Assembly: GCF_002149925.1 (NCBI RefSeq)
Contig: NZ_MSLT01000024.1
Span: 64,501-128,500 of the forward strand
Length of the DNA stretch: 64,000 nucleotides
Direction of reading: 5' to 3'
Source of the DNA: Thioflexithrix psekupsensis
GTDB lineage: Bacteria; Pseudomonadota; Gammaproteobacteria; Beggiatoales; Beggiatoaceae
A program made the translations under genes and the position numbers. The notes beneath the pieces are model-generated. The model was not told the origin of the DNA, searched no databases, and saw only the letters and a program-made list of their open reading frames with translations. Positions 1-8,376 of this stretch are shown here, in pieces. How positions within the stretch are numbered: the first letter of the stretch is position 1; each line of letters begins with the position of its first letter.

Positions 1-423
1 TTTTACCTCATCTTTTGCCGAATTCTCTTTGTGTGTCTTCTTATAACTTAAATTCGCTTCTTCTAATAATTTAGTATAAGAAGTATTTGAAGAATAGAAA
101 ACATCATACTCCTCTTTTAAGTATCTCTTTAGTTCCTCTATTGTTATTGTCTTCTTTTCTTGTATCCAATTAATCACATCTTCTCGTTCACGCGGCTTTA
201 AATACCCTGGTGAGCCTTTATACGCTAACTTTAATCCTTCAACCCCTGACGCTAAATAAATGGCTTTCCATTTATCCACAAATTGCACACTGACACAACA
301 CGCTAAAGCCGCTTCCGCACGCACAAAACCAAGCAAAGACATTCTTACTGCCATCGCTCGCTTCACTTCTCTCGCTTCACCTGTTGACATTAATTCTTCT
401 AAATCTTCATATCTTTTGTTCAT
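1..423 (-). CDS. IS630-family transposase, N-terminal part (partial)
   Basis: The first 141 codons of a transposase whose full 343-residue form is present at 23735-24766. The part seen covers the N-terminal helix-turn-helix DNA-binding region and linker; the DDE catalytic core lies off the edge. The start ATG at 421-423 follows a good Shine-Dalgarno (AGGAGAG). The base differences I noted from the other copy within the coding part are in third codon positions and silent (for example AAA/AAG, GAA/GAG, GTT/GTG), which suggests both copies descend from active transposases rather than a very recent duplication. Confidence 0.9.
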   Translation of the reverse strand, partial: MNKRYEDLEELMSTGEAREVKRAMAVRMSLLGFVRAEAALACCVSVQFVDKWKAIYLASGVEGLKLAYKGSPGYLKPREREDVINWIQEKKTITIEELKRYLKEEYDVFYSSNTSYTKLLEEANLSYKKTHKENSAKDEVK

Positions 424-474
424 TATTCTCTCCTATTTGAAAAGTATTATTATACGACTCTGAAAAAATTGGTA
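1..474 (-). mobile_element. IS630-type element, left copy (cut by window edge)
   Basis: The end of this element, from the terminal TACCAA at 471-474 inward, matches the complete copy at 23684-24814 almost base for base, including the noncoding leader before the transposase start. The flanking dinucleotide TA at 475-476 fits the TA target duplication of IS630/Tc1-mariner elements. Only the transposase-start end lies in the window; the other end is off the left edge. It sits inside a type I restriction specificity gene. Confidence 0.9.
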
Positions 475-787
475 TATTATCAGTATTAACTAAAAAACAT
501 TTAGCTATAGCTTTACCATTAGGGACATCACTGAGAACCATTAAAATATCCCCTTTTCTAGCAATGCAATGTGGTGTATTTGTAAATTTTTTTATTTCTC
601 CATTAGTTGAAATAAATTTAGAATTTACAACTATAAAATTACCTATTTCAACAATATCTTGTTCATGAGCTTTCCCATTTTCATATTTGACGATTTCACC
701 AAGAAATTGCTCCACCCACTCCCCCGCCTCCCGAAACTCAGGAAAGCGCAAACTAGGCACAAGGGGAGAGGATTTTTTATTTTTCAT
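475..787 (-). pseudogene. hsdS: Type I restriction-modification specificity subunit HsdS, N-terminal fragment cut by IS630
   Basis: About 104 host codons survive before the IS end; the reading frame then runs into the IS and stops. HsdS gives the DNA target specificity of a type I R-M complex (with HsdM and HsdR). The fragment shows the beginning of the first target-recognition domain: the N-terminal LRFPEF segment, LGEIVKYENGKAHEQD, then GDILMVLSDVPNGKA, all typical of HsdS. The ATG at 785-787 has an AAGGAAC ribosome site. The rest of hsdS, and any hsdM or hsdR, would lie to the left beyond the IS. No hsdM is present upstream, where the next 350 bp are repeats. The gene is very likely inactive. 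Confidence 0.85.
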
Positions 788-824
788 GGGGTTGTTCCTT
801 TAAAAAAATTAATAATAAAAAATA

Positions 825-1044
825 TTAAGTCGTTAAATAAAAATATTAAGGTATTAAAAGCGTTCAGAATTTTCACATTTCTACCGCCCCCCTACCCCCC
901 TCCTGCTAGGAGGGGGGAAAGAGATGAGGTTATCTTGTTAAATTTTAACCATAAAAATAACCTCTTTCTCCCCCTCCTAGCAGGAGGGGGCTGGGGGGCG
1001 GTAGAAATATTGATATGCCAGATTATTTTCCTTTAGGTACTTAG
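825..1044. repeat. MITE-like palindromic element, copy A
   Basis: A roughly 220-bp imperfect palindrome. The ends are near-inverted (TTAAGTCGTTAAA at 825-837 and, as reverse complement, CTAAGTACCTAAA from 1032-1044). Inside are the inverted arms CTACCGCCCCCC (881-892) and GGGGGGCGGTAG (993-1004), each followed by its own C-rich/G-rich hairpin around CTCCTGCTAGGAG. A second copy, diverged but alignable end to end, lies at 48985-49191. It has no coding capacity, so a non-autonomous mobile element is the best explanation. The end motif recurs again at 1098-1136 (CCAGATTATTTTTATTTAGG), suggesting a nested partial copy. Confidence 0.7.
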
Positions 1045-1063
1045 CTTATAAAAAAAACATTAT

Positions 1064-1092
1064 CTCGTTCCCACATGCCATGTGGAAACGAG
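1064..1092. repeat. REP-like hairpin (CTCGTTCCCACATG)
   Basis: Nearly perfect inverted repeat: CTCGTT-C-CCACATG at 1064-1077 pairs with CATGTGG-A-AACGAG at 1079-1092, with a one-base loop. Related CTCGTTCC hairpins occur at 28629-28740 and 34391-34414, always intergenic. Confidence 0.6.
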
Positions 1093-1141
1093 GGAACAGG
1101 CTGATATTCCAGATTATTTTTATTTAGGCACTTAATGTTAT

Positions 1142-2803
1142 CTACAAACAATGGGGCGGAGACCGTTGTTTAATCACCAGTAAAGTCACATCATCCAAAA
1201 TCTTAGCATCGCCAATATGGGCGCGTACATCAGCGATCACCGCATCTTTTACCGCTTCGGATGTCCCCTGCCAATGCGTCCTAATCACCTCACACAAACG
1301 TGCCAAACCATATAATTTCCCTTTGTTATTACGTGCTTCGGTAATGCCATCGGTGTAAAGTACAATGCCTTCGCCTGTTTTCAATTCCACTTCCATATTA
1401 TCCACAAAACGGCTGATGTCTTCCGTCAAACCCACCAAAAAGCCTAAATCAAAAGTATCAATACAATGAATCGAACCATCACGTCGCACATGCAAAACTT
1501 CTTCGTGTTGTCCAGACAAACAAAATTTACCGTCGAAATAATCGAGAATCGATAAAGTCAAATTTTTATCCGATTCCATACGCTGAATATTATCGTATAA
1601 AGCGCGATTTAATAACGTCATAAAAACTTTGGGATCAGTGACATTATTCAACAACAAAGTACGCACCGCGGTTTGCACCATTAACATCAACACGCCACTT
1701 TCCAAACCATGTCCAGTGACATCACCAATACCGATTTTTACATGTCCATTGTGCTGCAAAACATCGTAATAATCGCCTCCCACTTCGCTGGCTGGCTCCA
1801 TAAAACAAGCAATGTCCAAATCATCAATTTTATCTAATTCTTGTTGGTGAGGTAACACCATTTGTTGCAATTTGCGCGTGACTTCTAATTCCGTTCCCAT
1901 GCGCACATTTTCTGCTTGTAACCTTTTATTGAGATGCGTAATTTCTTGATTAGCGGCTTCTAATTGTGCGGTGCGTTCAGACACTTTGGCTTCTAATTCA
2001 CTAAAAAGCTGTTTTAATTCCACACTCATGCGAGAAAAGGCTTGGGCTAAATAACCGATTTCATCTTTACGCCACAATGGCAATTGCTGAGTATATTCCC
2101 AATTCCCTGCACTGAGATGTTGTGCTGCAATGTTCATTTGATTGATCGGGCGAATTAACCACACGGTTAAGACCAATAAAATTAATCCCGCACCTAAGAA
2201 AATCACTAAAACCGCATTATAAGTTTGCGCCAATAATTCTTGACGCATGTCTTTTTTAGCGGTGGTGAGGTCTTGCCACATGAGCAGTAAACCAATGCGA
2301 TCAGGGCGAATACTGTCTGCATGTTGTCCTAAAATCACAGGATAAATCCCATAAACGCCATGATGGGCTTCACTAAAACTAATTTTTCCTATTTTGACAT
2401 CGTTTTTAATTTGTGTCATATCCTGTGTGAGCTGATCAGAACGGCGAATGTCATCTGCATAATCAGCCAACACTTGACATAAAGAATGACCCAAATCTCC
2501 GCGCCTTAGCGAAGCCAACACTTTCCTGTCTTCATCCAACAACACAGCAAGCTTTACACTGGAATCTGATCCCATTCCAGCCACTTCTTCTTGTATCCGC
2601 AAAAAATCATTTTTTTGGATTAAATAAGCCAGACTTTCTTTAAGATGTTCTAAACGAAAACGTAATGTTTCTGCAATTTCCTGCTCAATTCGCGCATCGG
2701 CTTGATGCCAACTGTGGTAAAAAATATACGCATTCTGCGCACAAACCAACGTCAAAATCAGCAGGATAATTTTAAAATTAATCGACCTTAAAAAACGCGC
2801 CAT
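1142..2803 (-). CDS. Membrane HAMP-domain SpoIIE/PP2C-type serine phosphatase
   Basis: About 553 residues. An N-terminal membrane helix (about residues 9-29), an extracytoplasmic sensor region of roughly 165 residues, a second helix (about 196-217), a HAMP linker, a coiled coil (about 265-320), then a SpoIIE/RsbU-type PP2C phosphatase domain to the C-terminus. That domain carries the metal-binding motifs EVGGDYYDV, GDVTGHGLESG and LYTDGITEARN. RsbU-like enzymes dephosphorylate anti-sigma antagonists, so this is probably a sensor that signals to a partner-switching module; no antagonist or anti-sigma gene is nearby. The upstream gene, a substrate-binding lipoprotein, ends 9 bases before the longest possible reading frame (GTG at 2824), suggesting the binding protein presents a ligand to this sensor. 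I chose the ATG at 2803 because GGGGAG precedes it at usable spacing; ATG 2812 and GTG 2824 are alternatives. Confidence 0.85.
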   Translation of the reverse strand: MARFLRSINFKIILLILTLVCAQNAYIFYHSWHQADARIEQEIAETLRFRLEHLKESLAYLIQKNDFLRIQEEVAGMGSDSSVKLAVLLDEDRKVLASLRRGDLGHSLCQVLADYADDIRRSDQLTQDMTQIKNDVKIGKISFSEAHHGVYGIYPVILGQHADSIRPDRIGLLLMWQDLTTAKKDMRQELLAQTYNAVLVIFLGAGLILLVLTVWLIRPINQMNIAAQHLSAGNWEYTQQLPLWRKDEIGYLAQAFSRMSVELKQLFSELEAKVSERTAQLEAANQEITHLNKRLQAENVRMGTELEVTRKLQQMVLPHQQELDKIDDLDIACFMEPASEVGGDYYDVLQHNGHVKIGIGDVTGHGLESGVLMLMVQTAVRTLLLNNVTDPKVFMTLLNRALYDNIQRMESDKNLTLSILDYFDGKFCLSGQHEEVLHVRRDGSIHCIDTFDLGFLVGLTEDISRFVDNMEVELKTGEGIVLYTDGITEARNNKGKLYGLARLCEVIRTHWQGTSEAVKDAVIADVRAHIGDAKILDDVTLLVIKQRSPPHCL

Positions 2804-2832
2804 GATTTCCATTCTCCCCAACACCTTAGTTT

Positions 2833-3813
2833 TTATAAATACTCACCACGAATACAAATCTGCTCCACGTGAACAGGATCAGACAACAGATGTTGTTCCT
2901 GCATGATACGGTTTAACTGGTGCAAAGTATCGCGCAAAGGTTCGGAAGTATTTGGTGCGCGGGTGAGGAGTTGGCGGTTTTCGTCTCGATCCGGCAGAGT
3001 CAGACCCTCATACATCGCCACTACTTCAGAGGCAGGCAGTTGCATCCGCGGTGCCATCCGTGTAACAGCATCCTCTGTGTGACTGGCAAAATAATCTAAG
3101 GCTCCAAACCAATTATTAATCACATAATGGGCTTGTTCTGGGTATTTATCTAAATGGCTTTTTCGTACAACGAGAACATCTACAATTTCTCCGCGGATTT
3201 GACTGCTATCAAATAACTGCACCGCACCCGCCGCTAACAAACGACTACGCACAGGCTCAAAAGTCACCACCGCGTCCACTTTGCCAGACAAATAGCCCGC
3301 TTCATGTTGATCCAAAGCTAAGGGAACAATCGTGACATCTGTCACACTCAATTCAGCCGCTTGTAAGGCGCGAGCCAGCATATAAGCCCCTACGGCTGTA
3401 TTTTCTACCCCAATACGCACCCCTTTTACATCAGACAACTGTTGTAAACTGGGTTTACCCATTACCACGTCCGCGCCCTCTGAAATGTCCATGACCAACA
3501 CAATACACGCATCCGTCGTGGCCTGATACAAAGACAGCACCTCATCTAAAGTTAATGCTGCGCCTTCGGTGTGCTGCTCCAGAAAACGGCGAAGACTTTG
3601 CGAAGTAGAAGAGTTCTCCACCAAACGTACTTTATCATCGGTTAAATAGCCCAAACTGCGCGCCAAATATAACGGCTCATAACCCGGCCAAAAATTCGTG
3701 CCAATGCGTAAAGGCGCATCAGGCGTATTTCTATTACAAGCCACAAGGCTGAAAATTAAAATAAAAGTTAAAATTGATCTGAGGCCGAAGGCAAGAGTTT
3801 GTTGTATCATCAT
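2833..3813 (-). CDS. Periplasmic substrate-binding lipoprotein (NMT1/SsuA/TauA-like)
   Basis: 326 residues with a lipoprotein signal: a hydrophobic segment ending in LVAC, lipidated Cys about residue 26. The mature part begins with PLRIGTNFWPGYEPLYLARSLG, the classic opening of nitrate/sulfonate/taurine/thiamine-precursor binding proteins, followed by DVKGVRIGVENTAVG and a VVTFEPVRSRL segment. No ABC permease or ATPase gene is adjacent. The next gene in the operon is instead a membrane PP2C phosphatase, so the protein may act as a ligand receptor rather than for uptake; that is inference. The ligand cannot be read from the sequence. Confidence 0.85.
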   Translation of the reverse strand: MMIQQTLAFGLRSILTFILIFSLVACNRNTPDAPLRIGTNFWPGYEPLYLARSLGYLTDDKVRLVENSSTSQSLRRFLEQHTEGAALTLDEVLSLYQATTDACIVLVMDISEGADVVMGKPSLQQLSDVKGVRIGVENTAVGAYMLARALQAAELSVTDVTIVPLALDQHEAGYLSGKVDAVVTFEPVRSRLLAAGAVQLFDSSQIRGEIVDVLVVRKSHLDKYPEQAHYVINNWFGALDYFASHTEDAVTRMAPRMQLPASEVVAMYEGLTLPDRDENRQLLTRAPNTSEPLRDTLHQLNRIMQEQHLLSDPVHVEQICIRGEYL

Positions 3814-3838
3814 TGTTATATTCTTTTGATGTTAAGAA

Positions 3839-3878
3839 CTGAATCAGAAACCCGCCATTTCCCTCTATTCTGATTCAG
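3839..3878. terminator. Hairpin after pqqE (CTGAATCAGAA arms)
   Basis: Perfect 11-bp inverted repeat CTGAATCAGAA (3839-3849) and TTCTGATTCAG (3868-3878). It lies between pqqE and the lipoprotein gene, so it may end the pqq transcript. There is no clear T-run, and the arm sequence is the core of a repeat family found elsewhere in the window, so it could instead be a decayed repeat copy. Confidence 0.45.
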
Positions 3879-3902
3879 GAGAAAGTCGCCAAACGATTCA
3901 TT

Positions 3903-5027
3903 TTAAAATCGTTTAGCATTCTGTGGGTTGCGTAAAATAAGTGGTGTATTTTTAGGATTATCTGCACGATTAATAATATCCACCACCTTATCATGGTGAG
4001 GGGACAATTCACAAACGGGATCCGCTTCACACGCATCGCCCGTTAATAAATAGGCTTGGCAACGACAGCCCCCAAAATCCTTACTTTTCTCAGGACAACT
4101 GCGACAAGGTTCTTTCATCCACTCATCGCCGCGATAACGATTAAACGCGGGAGAATCATTCCAAATCCACTCCACAGAAGCCTCTTTAACGTTAGGAAAC
4201 GTCAAGCCCGGTAACTGTCGCGCTTCGTGACACGGTAAAGCCGTCCCATCGGGTGCAATAGTTAAAAACACCGCGCCCCAACCATTCATACAAGCTTTTG
4301 GGCGTTTTTCGTAATAATCGGGAACAACATAATAAATTTTCATTTTTCCCTTCATACGTTCTTGATAAGCATGAGCAATTTTTTCACCTTCAACCAATTG
4401 TGCTTGACTGGGCATCAACTGCTCACGATTCACCCACGCCCAACCATAATATTGTGCAGTGGCTAATTCCACATAATCCGCTTCTAATTGAATCGCTAAT
4501 TCTAAAATATCCGCAATTTGCTCAATATTATGACGGTGCAAAACAAAACACAATACCATAGGATAACCGTGTTTTTTAACCGCTTGTGCCATGGCTAATT
4601 TATGTTGAAAAGTGGTTGTGCCTGCTAATTGATCATTTAACGTTTCCTCACTGGCTTGGAAACTGATTTGAATATGATCCAAACCCGCTTGGCGAAATGC
4701 GGCCACTCGCGCCTCATCCATACCAATAGCAGAAGTAATTAAATTACTGTAATAACCCAATTGACGCGCCTCAGCAATAAGCTGTTCTAAATCCGTGCGC
4801 ACCAAAGGTTCTCCGCCAGAAAATCCCAATTGTAACGCGCCCAATTGACGCGCTTCTTTTAACACACGAATCCATTGATCGGTGGTTAATTCTTGGCTAC
4901 GCGAATAACGATTAAAATCCAGCGGATTAGAACAATACGCGCATTGCAAAGGACAGGCATAAGTCAATTCTGCCAATAACCACAAAGGCTTAGGTAGCGG
5001 GCGAGTAGTCGATCCAACCATGTTCAT
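3903..5027 (-). CDS. pqqE: PqqA peptide cyclase, radical SAM protein PqqE
   Basis: 374 residues, the usual PqqE length. PqqE forms the C-C cross-link between Glu and Tyr of the PqqA precursor peptide, the first step to pyrroloquinoline quinone. The radical SAM cluster motif CxxxCxxC is seen as [12 protein letters not shown] (Cys about 25, 29, 32), followed by GFSGGEPL for SAM binding. The C-terminal SPASM cysteines appear as [18 protein letters not shown] and CEADPVC, which hold the auxiliary Fe-S clusters. The start overlaps the end of pqqD by 38 bases, so translation is probably coupled. Confidence 0.96.
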   Translation of the reverse strand: MNMVGSTTRPLPKPLWLLAELTYACPLQCAYCSNPLDFNRYSRSQELTTDQWIRVLKEARQLGALQLGFSGGEPLVRTDLEQLIAEARQLGYYSNLITSAIGMDEARVAAFRQAGLDHIQISFQASEETLNDQLAGTTTFQHKLAMAQAVKKHGYPMVLCFVLHRHNIEQIADILELAIQLEADYVELATAQYYGWAWVNREQLMPSQAQLVEGEKIAHAYQERMKGKMKIYYVVPDYYEKRPKACMNGWGAVFLTIAPDGTALPCHEARQLPGLTFPNVKEASVEWIWNDSPAFNRYRGDEWMKEPCRSCPEKSKDFGGCRCQAYLLTGDACEADPVCELSPHHDKVVDIINRADNPKNTPLILRNPQNAKRF

Positions 5028-5277
5028 AAGCAGTTCTCAAAAATTCGTAAATGTCAGGGCGTAAATCTCCCGCATCGGGAAATTGTTGTTCTAATTCTTG
5101 GATTAATTCCAATACCGTTTTATCTCCTTTTGCACACCGTGATAGAATCTCACCTGCACTAGAATTTAACGTGATCATGCCTTCTGGATATAATAAAACA
5201 TAAGCATTTTGTGCCGCTTCCCATTGAAAGCGATATAATGACTGAATGCGAATGATGTGCGAATCAAGTAGATTCAT
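4990..5277 (-). CDS. pqqD: PQQ biosynthesis peptide chaperone PqqD
   Basis: 95 residues, matching the small PqqD family (RiPP recognition element). It binds the PqqA peptide and delivers it to PqqE. Family features seen: [29 protein letters not shown], then a helical region ending HGWIDY. Its ATG overlaps the stop of pqqC by four bases and its 3' end overlaps pqqE, giving a tight C-D-E operon. Confidence 0.95.
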   Translation of the reverse strand: MNLLDSHIIRIQSLYRFQWEAAQNAYVLLYPEGMITLNSSAGEILSRCAKGDKTVLELIQELEQQFPDAGDLRPDIYEFLRTAYEHGWIDYSPAT

Positions 5278-5999
5278 ACTGGTTTTTCCACCGTAAAAAA
5301 GGGAGGCATTTTTAACACATAAGCCATTTGCATGGCATCTAGCATGGTCCAGAGAATTTCCAATTTAAATTGCAAAATTGATAAGGCGTGCATTTGCTGT
5401 TCATAGGTTTGAAAATAATCCAAAGTAATTTGCAAACCTTGCTGCACATCTCGACGTGCTTCGCTTAATCGATTACGAAAATATTGTAAACCAGAGCTTT
5501 CAATCCATGTATAATGATTTGGCCACGTATCCAAACGTTTTTGATGAATTTCAGGGGCAAATAACTCAGTTAATGAAGAACATGCGGCTTCTTGCCATGT
5601 GGCTTGTTGTGCAAAATGCAAATAAGCATCAACCGCAAAGCGCACCCCAGGCAATAAATGTTTAAATGACCACAACTCCTCACGAGTCAAACCGCAAGCC
5701 TCACCCAAACGCAGCCACGCTTCAATGCCGCCTTCTTGCCCGTCGCGGCCGTCGTGGTCAATGATGCGCTGTATCCAATGGCGGCGTACATGTTGATCGG
5801 GACAATTCGACAAAATCGCCGCATCTTTACGCGGAATCGTCACTTGATAATAAAAACGATTAGCCACCCAACCTTGAATCTGTTCACGAGTACATTCGCC
5901 GCGATTCATAGCCACGTGGTAGGGATGATAAATGTGATAATAAGCCCCTTTAGCCCGCAATTGGGCTTCAAATTCAGTACGACTTAGTGCAGATGGCAT
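5274..5999 (-). CDS. pqqC: Pyrroloquinoline-quinone synthase PqqC
   Basis: 241 residues, all-helical TENA/THI-4-like fold. PqqC catalyses the last step of PQQ formation, ring closure and eight-electron oxidation, without metal or cofactor. Conserved stretches seen: [43 protein letters not shown] and [13 protein letters not shown]. It is the first gene of the operon; the 225-base gap to the divergent prpB holds no pqqA-like short frame (precursor peptide with conserved Glu and Tyr) and pqqB is also absent here, so these must be elsewhere if the cell makes PQQ. Confidence 0.95.
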   Translation of the reverse strand: MPSALSRTEFEAQLRAKGAYYHIYHPYHVAMNRGECTREQIQGWVANRFYYQVTIPRKDAAILSNCPDQHVRRHWIQRIIDHDGRDGQEGGIEAWLRLGEACGLTREELWSFKHLLPGVRFAVDAYLHFAQQATWQEAACSSLTELFAPEIHQKRLDTWPNHYTWIESSGLQYFRNRLSEARRDVQQGLQITLDYFQTYEQQMHALSILQFKLEILWTMLDAMQMAYVLKMPPFFTVEKPV

Positions 6000-6122
6000 A
6001 AAAAGCTCCTTTGTGGTGGTTTTTTGTTGAAAACTAAGGTTAGTTTAACGAAAAAATAAAAGGCGTAAAGTTTTTTATTTTCCCATTAAGTATTTTGCTG
6101 TAGCATAATTTTTGTCCACTGT

Positions 6123-6145
6123 TATCATTGAATTTATCAATGATA
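6123..6145. promoter_or_regulatory. Palindromic operator candidate between pqqC and prpB
   Basis: Perfect 9-bp arms TATCATTGA (6123-6131) and TCAATGATA (6137-6145) around ATTTA. It lies about 100 bases before prpB in the divergent promoter gap. The size and AT-rich dyad fit a GntR-type or similar dimeric repressor site, plausible for a propionate regulon, but no regulator gene is nearby. Confidence 0.5.
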
Positions 6146-6242
6146 CTTTACAATAGAATTAACTCCGCTTATGCTACACACGCCTTTTTAAACACGGCTT
6201 AAACGCTCTCAGAATAACTACACCATGGAGACCACCCAATCT

Positions 6243-7130
6243 ATGAGCCAAATTCACTCTGCTGGCGCACGTTTTCGTCAAGCTGTCGCCGCTGAACAGC
6301 CGTTGCAAGTTGTCGGCACCATCAACGCTTACACGGCACTGCTCGCGCAACGCAGTGGTTTTAAAGCCCTTTATCTTTCGGGTGCGGGCGTGGCGAATGC
6401 GTCTTTTGGCTTGCCCGATTTGGGAATTACCACGCTGAATGACGTACTAACTGACGCAAGTCGTATCACTGCAAGTACCGATTTACCGTTATTGGTCGAT
6501 ATTGACACGGGCTGGGGTAGTGCATTTTCCATCGCTCGTACTATCAAAGAAATGACCCGCGCAGGAGTTGCCGCCGTTCATATCGAAGATCAAGTGCAGG
6601 CCAAACGCTGTGGCCACCGTCCTAACAAAGCATTGGTTTCTACAGATGAAATGGTTGACCGCGTTAAAGCCGCCGTCGATGCCAAAATAGACAGCGAATT
6701 TGTACTCATGGCGCGCACCGATGCCCACGCCAGCGAAGGACAACAAGCCGCGATTGACCGCGCTTGTGCTTACGTTGAAGCGGGTGCGGACATGATTTTT
6801 GCCGAAGCCTTGCACACTTTGGAAGATTATCAAGCCTTTACTCGTGCGGTTCACGTTCCCGTATTGGCAAATATTACTGAATTTGGTAAAACACCTTTGT
6901 TTACCGTTGAACAATTGCGAGCGGTGGGCGTGGGTTTAGTGTTATACCCATTATCGGCGTATCGTGCCATGAGTGCGGCCGCAATTGAAGTTTACGACAC
7001 CATTCGCCAACAAGGCACTCAACAAGCGGTGATTGACAAAATGCAAACTCGTGCTGAATTGTACGAAGTGCTGGGTTATCACACCTATGAACAAAAATTA
7101 GATGCCCTATTTCGCAAGGAGAGCAATTAA
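6243..7130 (+). CDS. prpB: 2-Methylisocitrate lyase PrpB
   Basis: About 295 residues, normal for PrpB. It splits 2-methylisocitrate into pyruvate and succinate in the 2-methylcitrate cycle for propionate use. The isocitrate-lyase superfamily signature KRCGH, with the catalytic Cys, is present ([13 protein letters not shown]), together with VDIDTGWG and the metal-site MARTDAHA. I prefer the second ATG (6243) because a GGAG at 6227 precedes it; an in-frame ATG at 6225 would add six residues. prpC follows immediately. Confidence 0.95.
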   Translation: MSQIHSAGARFRQAVAAEQPLQVVGTINAYTALLAQRSGFKALYLSGAGVANASFGLPDLGITTLNDVLTDASRITASTDLPLLVDIDTGWGSAFSIARTIKEMTRAGVAAVHIEDQVQAKRCGHRPNKALVSTDEMVDRVKAAVDAKIDSEFVLMARTDAHASEGQQAAIDRACAYVEAGADMIFAEALHTLEDYQAFTRAVHVPVLANITEFGKTPLFTVEQLRAVGVGLVLYPLSAYRAMSAAAIEVYDTIRQQGTQQAVIDKMQTRAELYEVLGYHTYEQKLDALFRKESN

Positions 7131-8264
7131 ATGTCTGAAGCTAAAGTGGTTGATAAAAATGCAGGCGGCTTACGCGGTCAAGTCGCAGGTCAAACTTCCA
7201 TTTGTACCGTAGGCAAGTCAGGTTGTGGCTTAACTTATCGCGGTTATGAAATTGAAGAGTTGGCAGAAAAATCTACTTTTGAAGAAGTGGCTTATCTGCT
7301 GTTATATGGAAAATTGCCGACTGCGGCGGAATTAGACAATTATCAGCAACGTTTACGCAGTTTGCGCGGTTTGCCTGCGGCCTTAAAAAGCGCGTTAGAA
7401 CTGATTCCGGCCAACGCCCACCCAATGGATGTCATGCGCACGGGCTGTTCTATTTTAGGTACGTTAGAGCCTGAAGAAAGTTTTGAACAACAACATACCG
7501 TTGCAGATCGTTTACTGGCGACTTTTCCGGGCATTTTATGCTACTGGTATCGTTTTGTGACTTACGGACAACGGATTGATGGTTATACACCAGAACCCAG
7601 TTTAGCGGGTCATTTCCTGCATTTGTTACACAATAAAACTCCGAATGAGCAGCATCGTCGTTGTATGGATGCGTCATTGATTCTGTATGCGGAGCATGAA
7701 TTTAATGCGTCTACATTTACAGCGCGAGTGTGTGCGGCGACCTTGTCTGATTTTTACTCTTGCATTACAGGTGCGATTGGTTCATTGCGTGGCCCGTTGC
7801 ACGGGGGCGCGAATGAAGCCGCGATGGCTTTAATTGAAAAATTCCACAATCCCGAAGAAGCCGCTACGGGCTTAAAAGACATGTTAGCGCGCAAAGAGAA
7901 AATCATGGGATTTGGTCATGCGGTTTATTCTAAATATGATCCGCGTAATGCGACTATTAAAGGCTGGTCAAAAACATTAGCCGAAACGGTAAATGGACAA
8001 AATTTATACGCCATTTCTGAGGCAATTGAAACGGTCATGTGGGATGAGAAACAATTATTTCCCAATTTAGATTTTTACAGTGCCAGTGCCTATCATTTCA
8101 TGGGCATTCCCACGCCGTTATTTACGCCCATTTTCGTTATGTCGCGCATCACGGGTTGGGCGGCGCATGTCATGGAACAACGCGGCAATAATAAATTAAT
8201 CCGTCCGAGTGCGGAATATATTGGCCCTGAAAGTCGCCCTTATTTACCCATTGAACAACGGTAA
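7131..8264 (+). CDS. prpC: 2-Methylcitrate synthase PrpC
   Basis: 377 residues, citrate-synthase family. It condenses propionyl-CoA with oxaloacetate. Seen: SICTVGKSGCGLTYRGYEIEEL at the N-terminus, HEFNASTFTARVCAAT (active-site His), GPLHGGANEAAM, MGFGHAVYSKYDPR (second His) and the catalytic Asp region NLDFYSASAYHFMGIP. This short form without the citrate synthase N-terminal extension is typical of PrpC. The stop of prpB directly abuts this ATG, with AAGGAG ribosome site inside prpB. Confidence 0.95.
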   Translation: MSEAKVVDKNAGGLRGQVAGQTSICTVGKSGCGLTYRGYEIEELAEKSTFEEVAYLLLYGKLPTAAELDNYQQRLRSLRGLPAALKSALELIPANAHPMDVMRTGCSILGTLEPEESFEQQHTVADRLLATFPGILCYWYRFVTYGQRIDGYTPEPSLAGHFLHLLHNKTPNEQHRRCMDASLILYAEHEFNASTFTARVCAATLSDFYSCITGAIGSLRGPLHGGANEAAMALIEKFHNPEEAATGLKDMLARKEKIMGFGHAVYSKYDPRNATIKGWSKTLAETVNGQNLYAISEAIETVMWDEKQLFPNLDFYSASAYHFMGIPTPLFTPIFVMSRITGWAAHVMEQRGNNKLIRPSAEYIGPESRPYLPIEQR

Positions 8265-8276
8265 TTTTTTCTCTTA

Positions 8277-8324
8277 TCCCGCCGTGAATAAAACCTGTTT
8301 TTTAGGTGAAAGAAACAGGCGGGA
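8277..8324 (+). terminator. Hairpins in the prpC-prpD gap
   Basis: TCCCGCC (8277-8283) can pair with GGCGGGA (8318-8324), while CCTGTTT (8294-8300) can pair with AAACAGG (8313-8319). The two pairings share bases, so they are partly exclusive. There is no long T-run, so this may tune prpD expression or mRNA stability rather than end transcription. Confidence 0.45.
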
Positions 8325-8376
8325 ATTTTCATTATTTCTCAATAACAATCACCCTTAATCATAGAAAGGAACACCT

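Noticed and set aside
659-1036. 125-codon plus-strand open frame
   Set aside because: It runs through the MITE-like palindrome, has Pro-rich artefactual composition and no ribosome site.
6489-6914. 141-codon frame opposite prpB
   Set aside because: Antisense shadow of a conserved enzyme gene.
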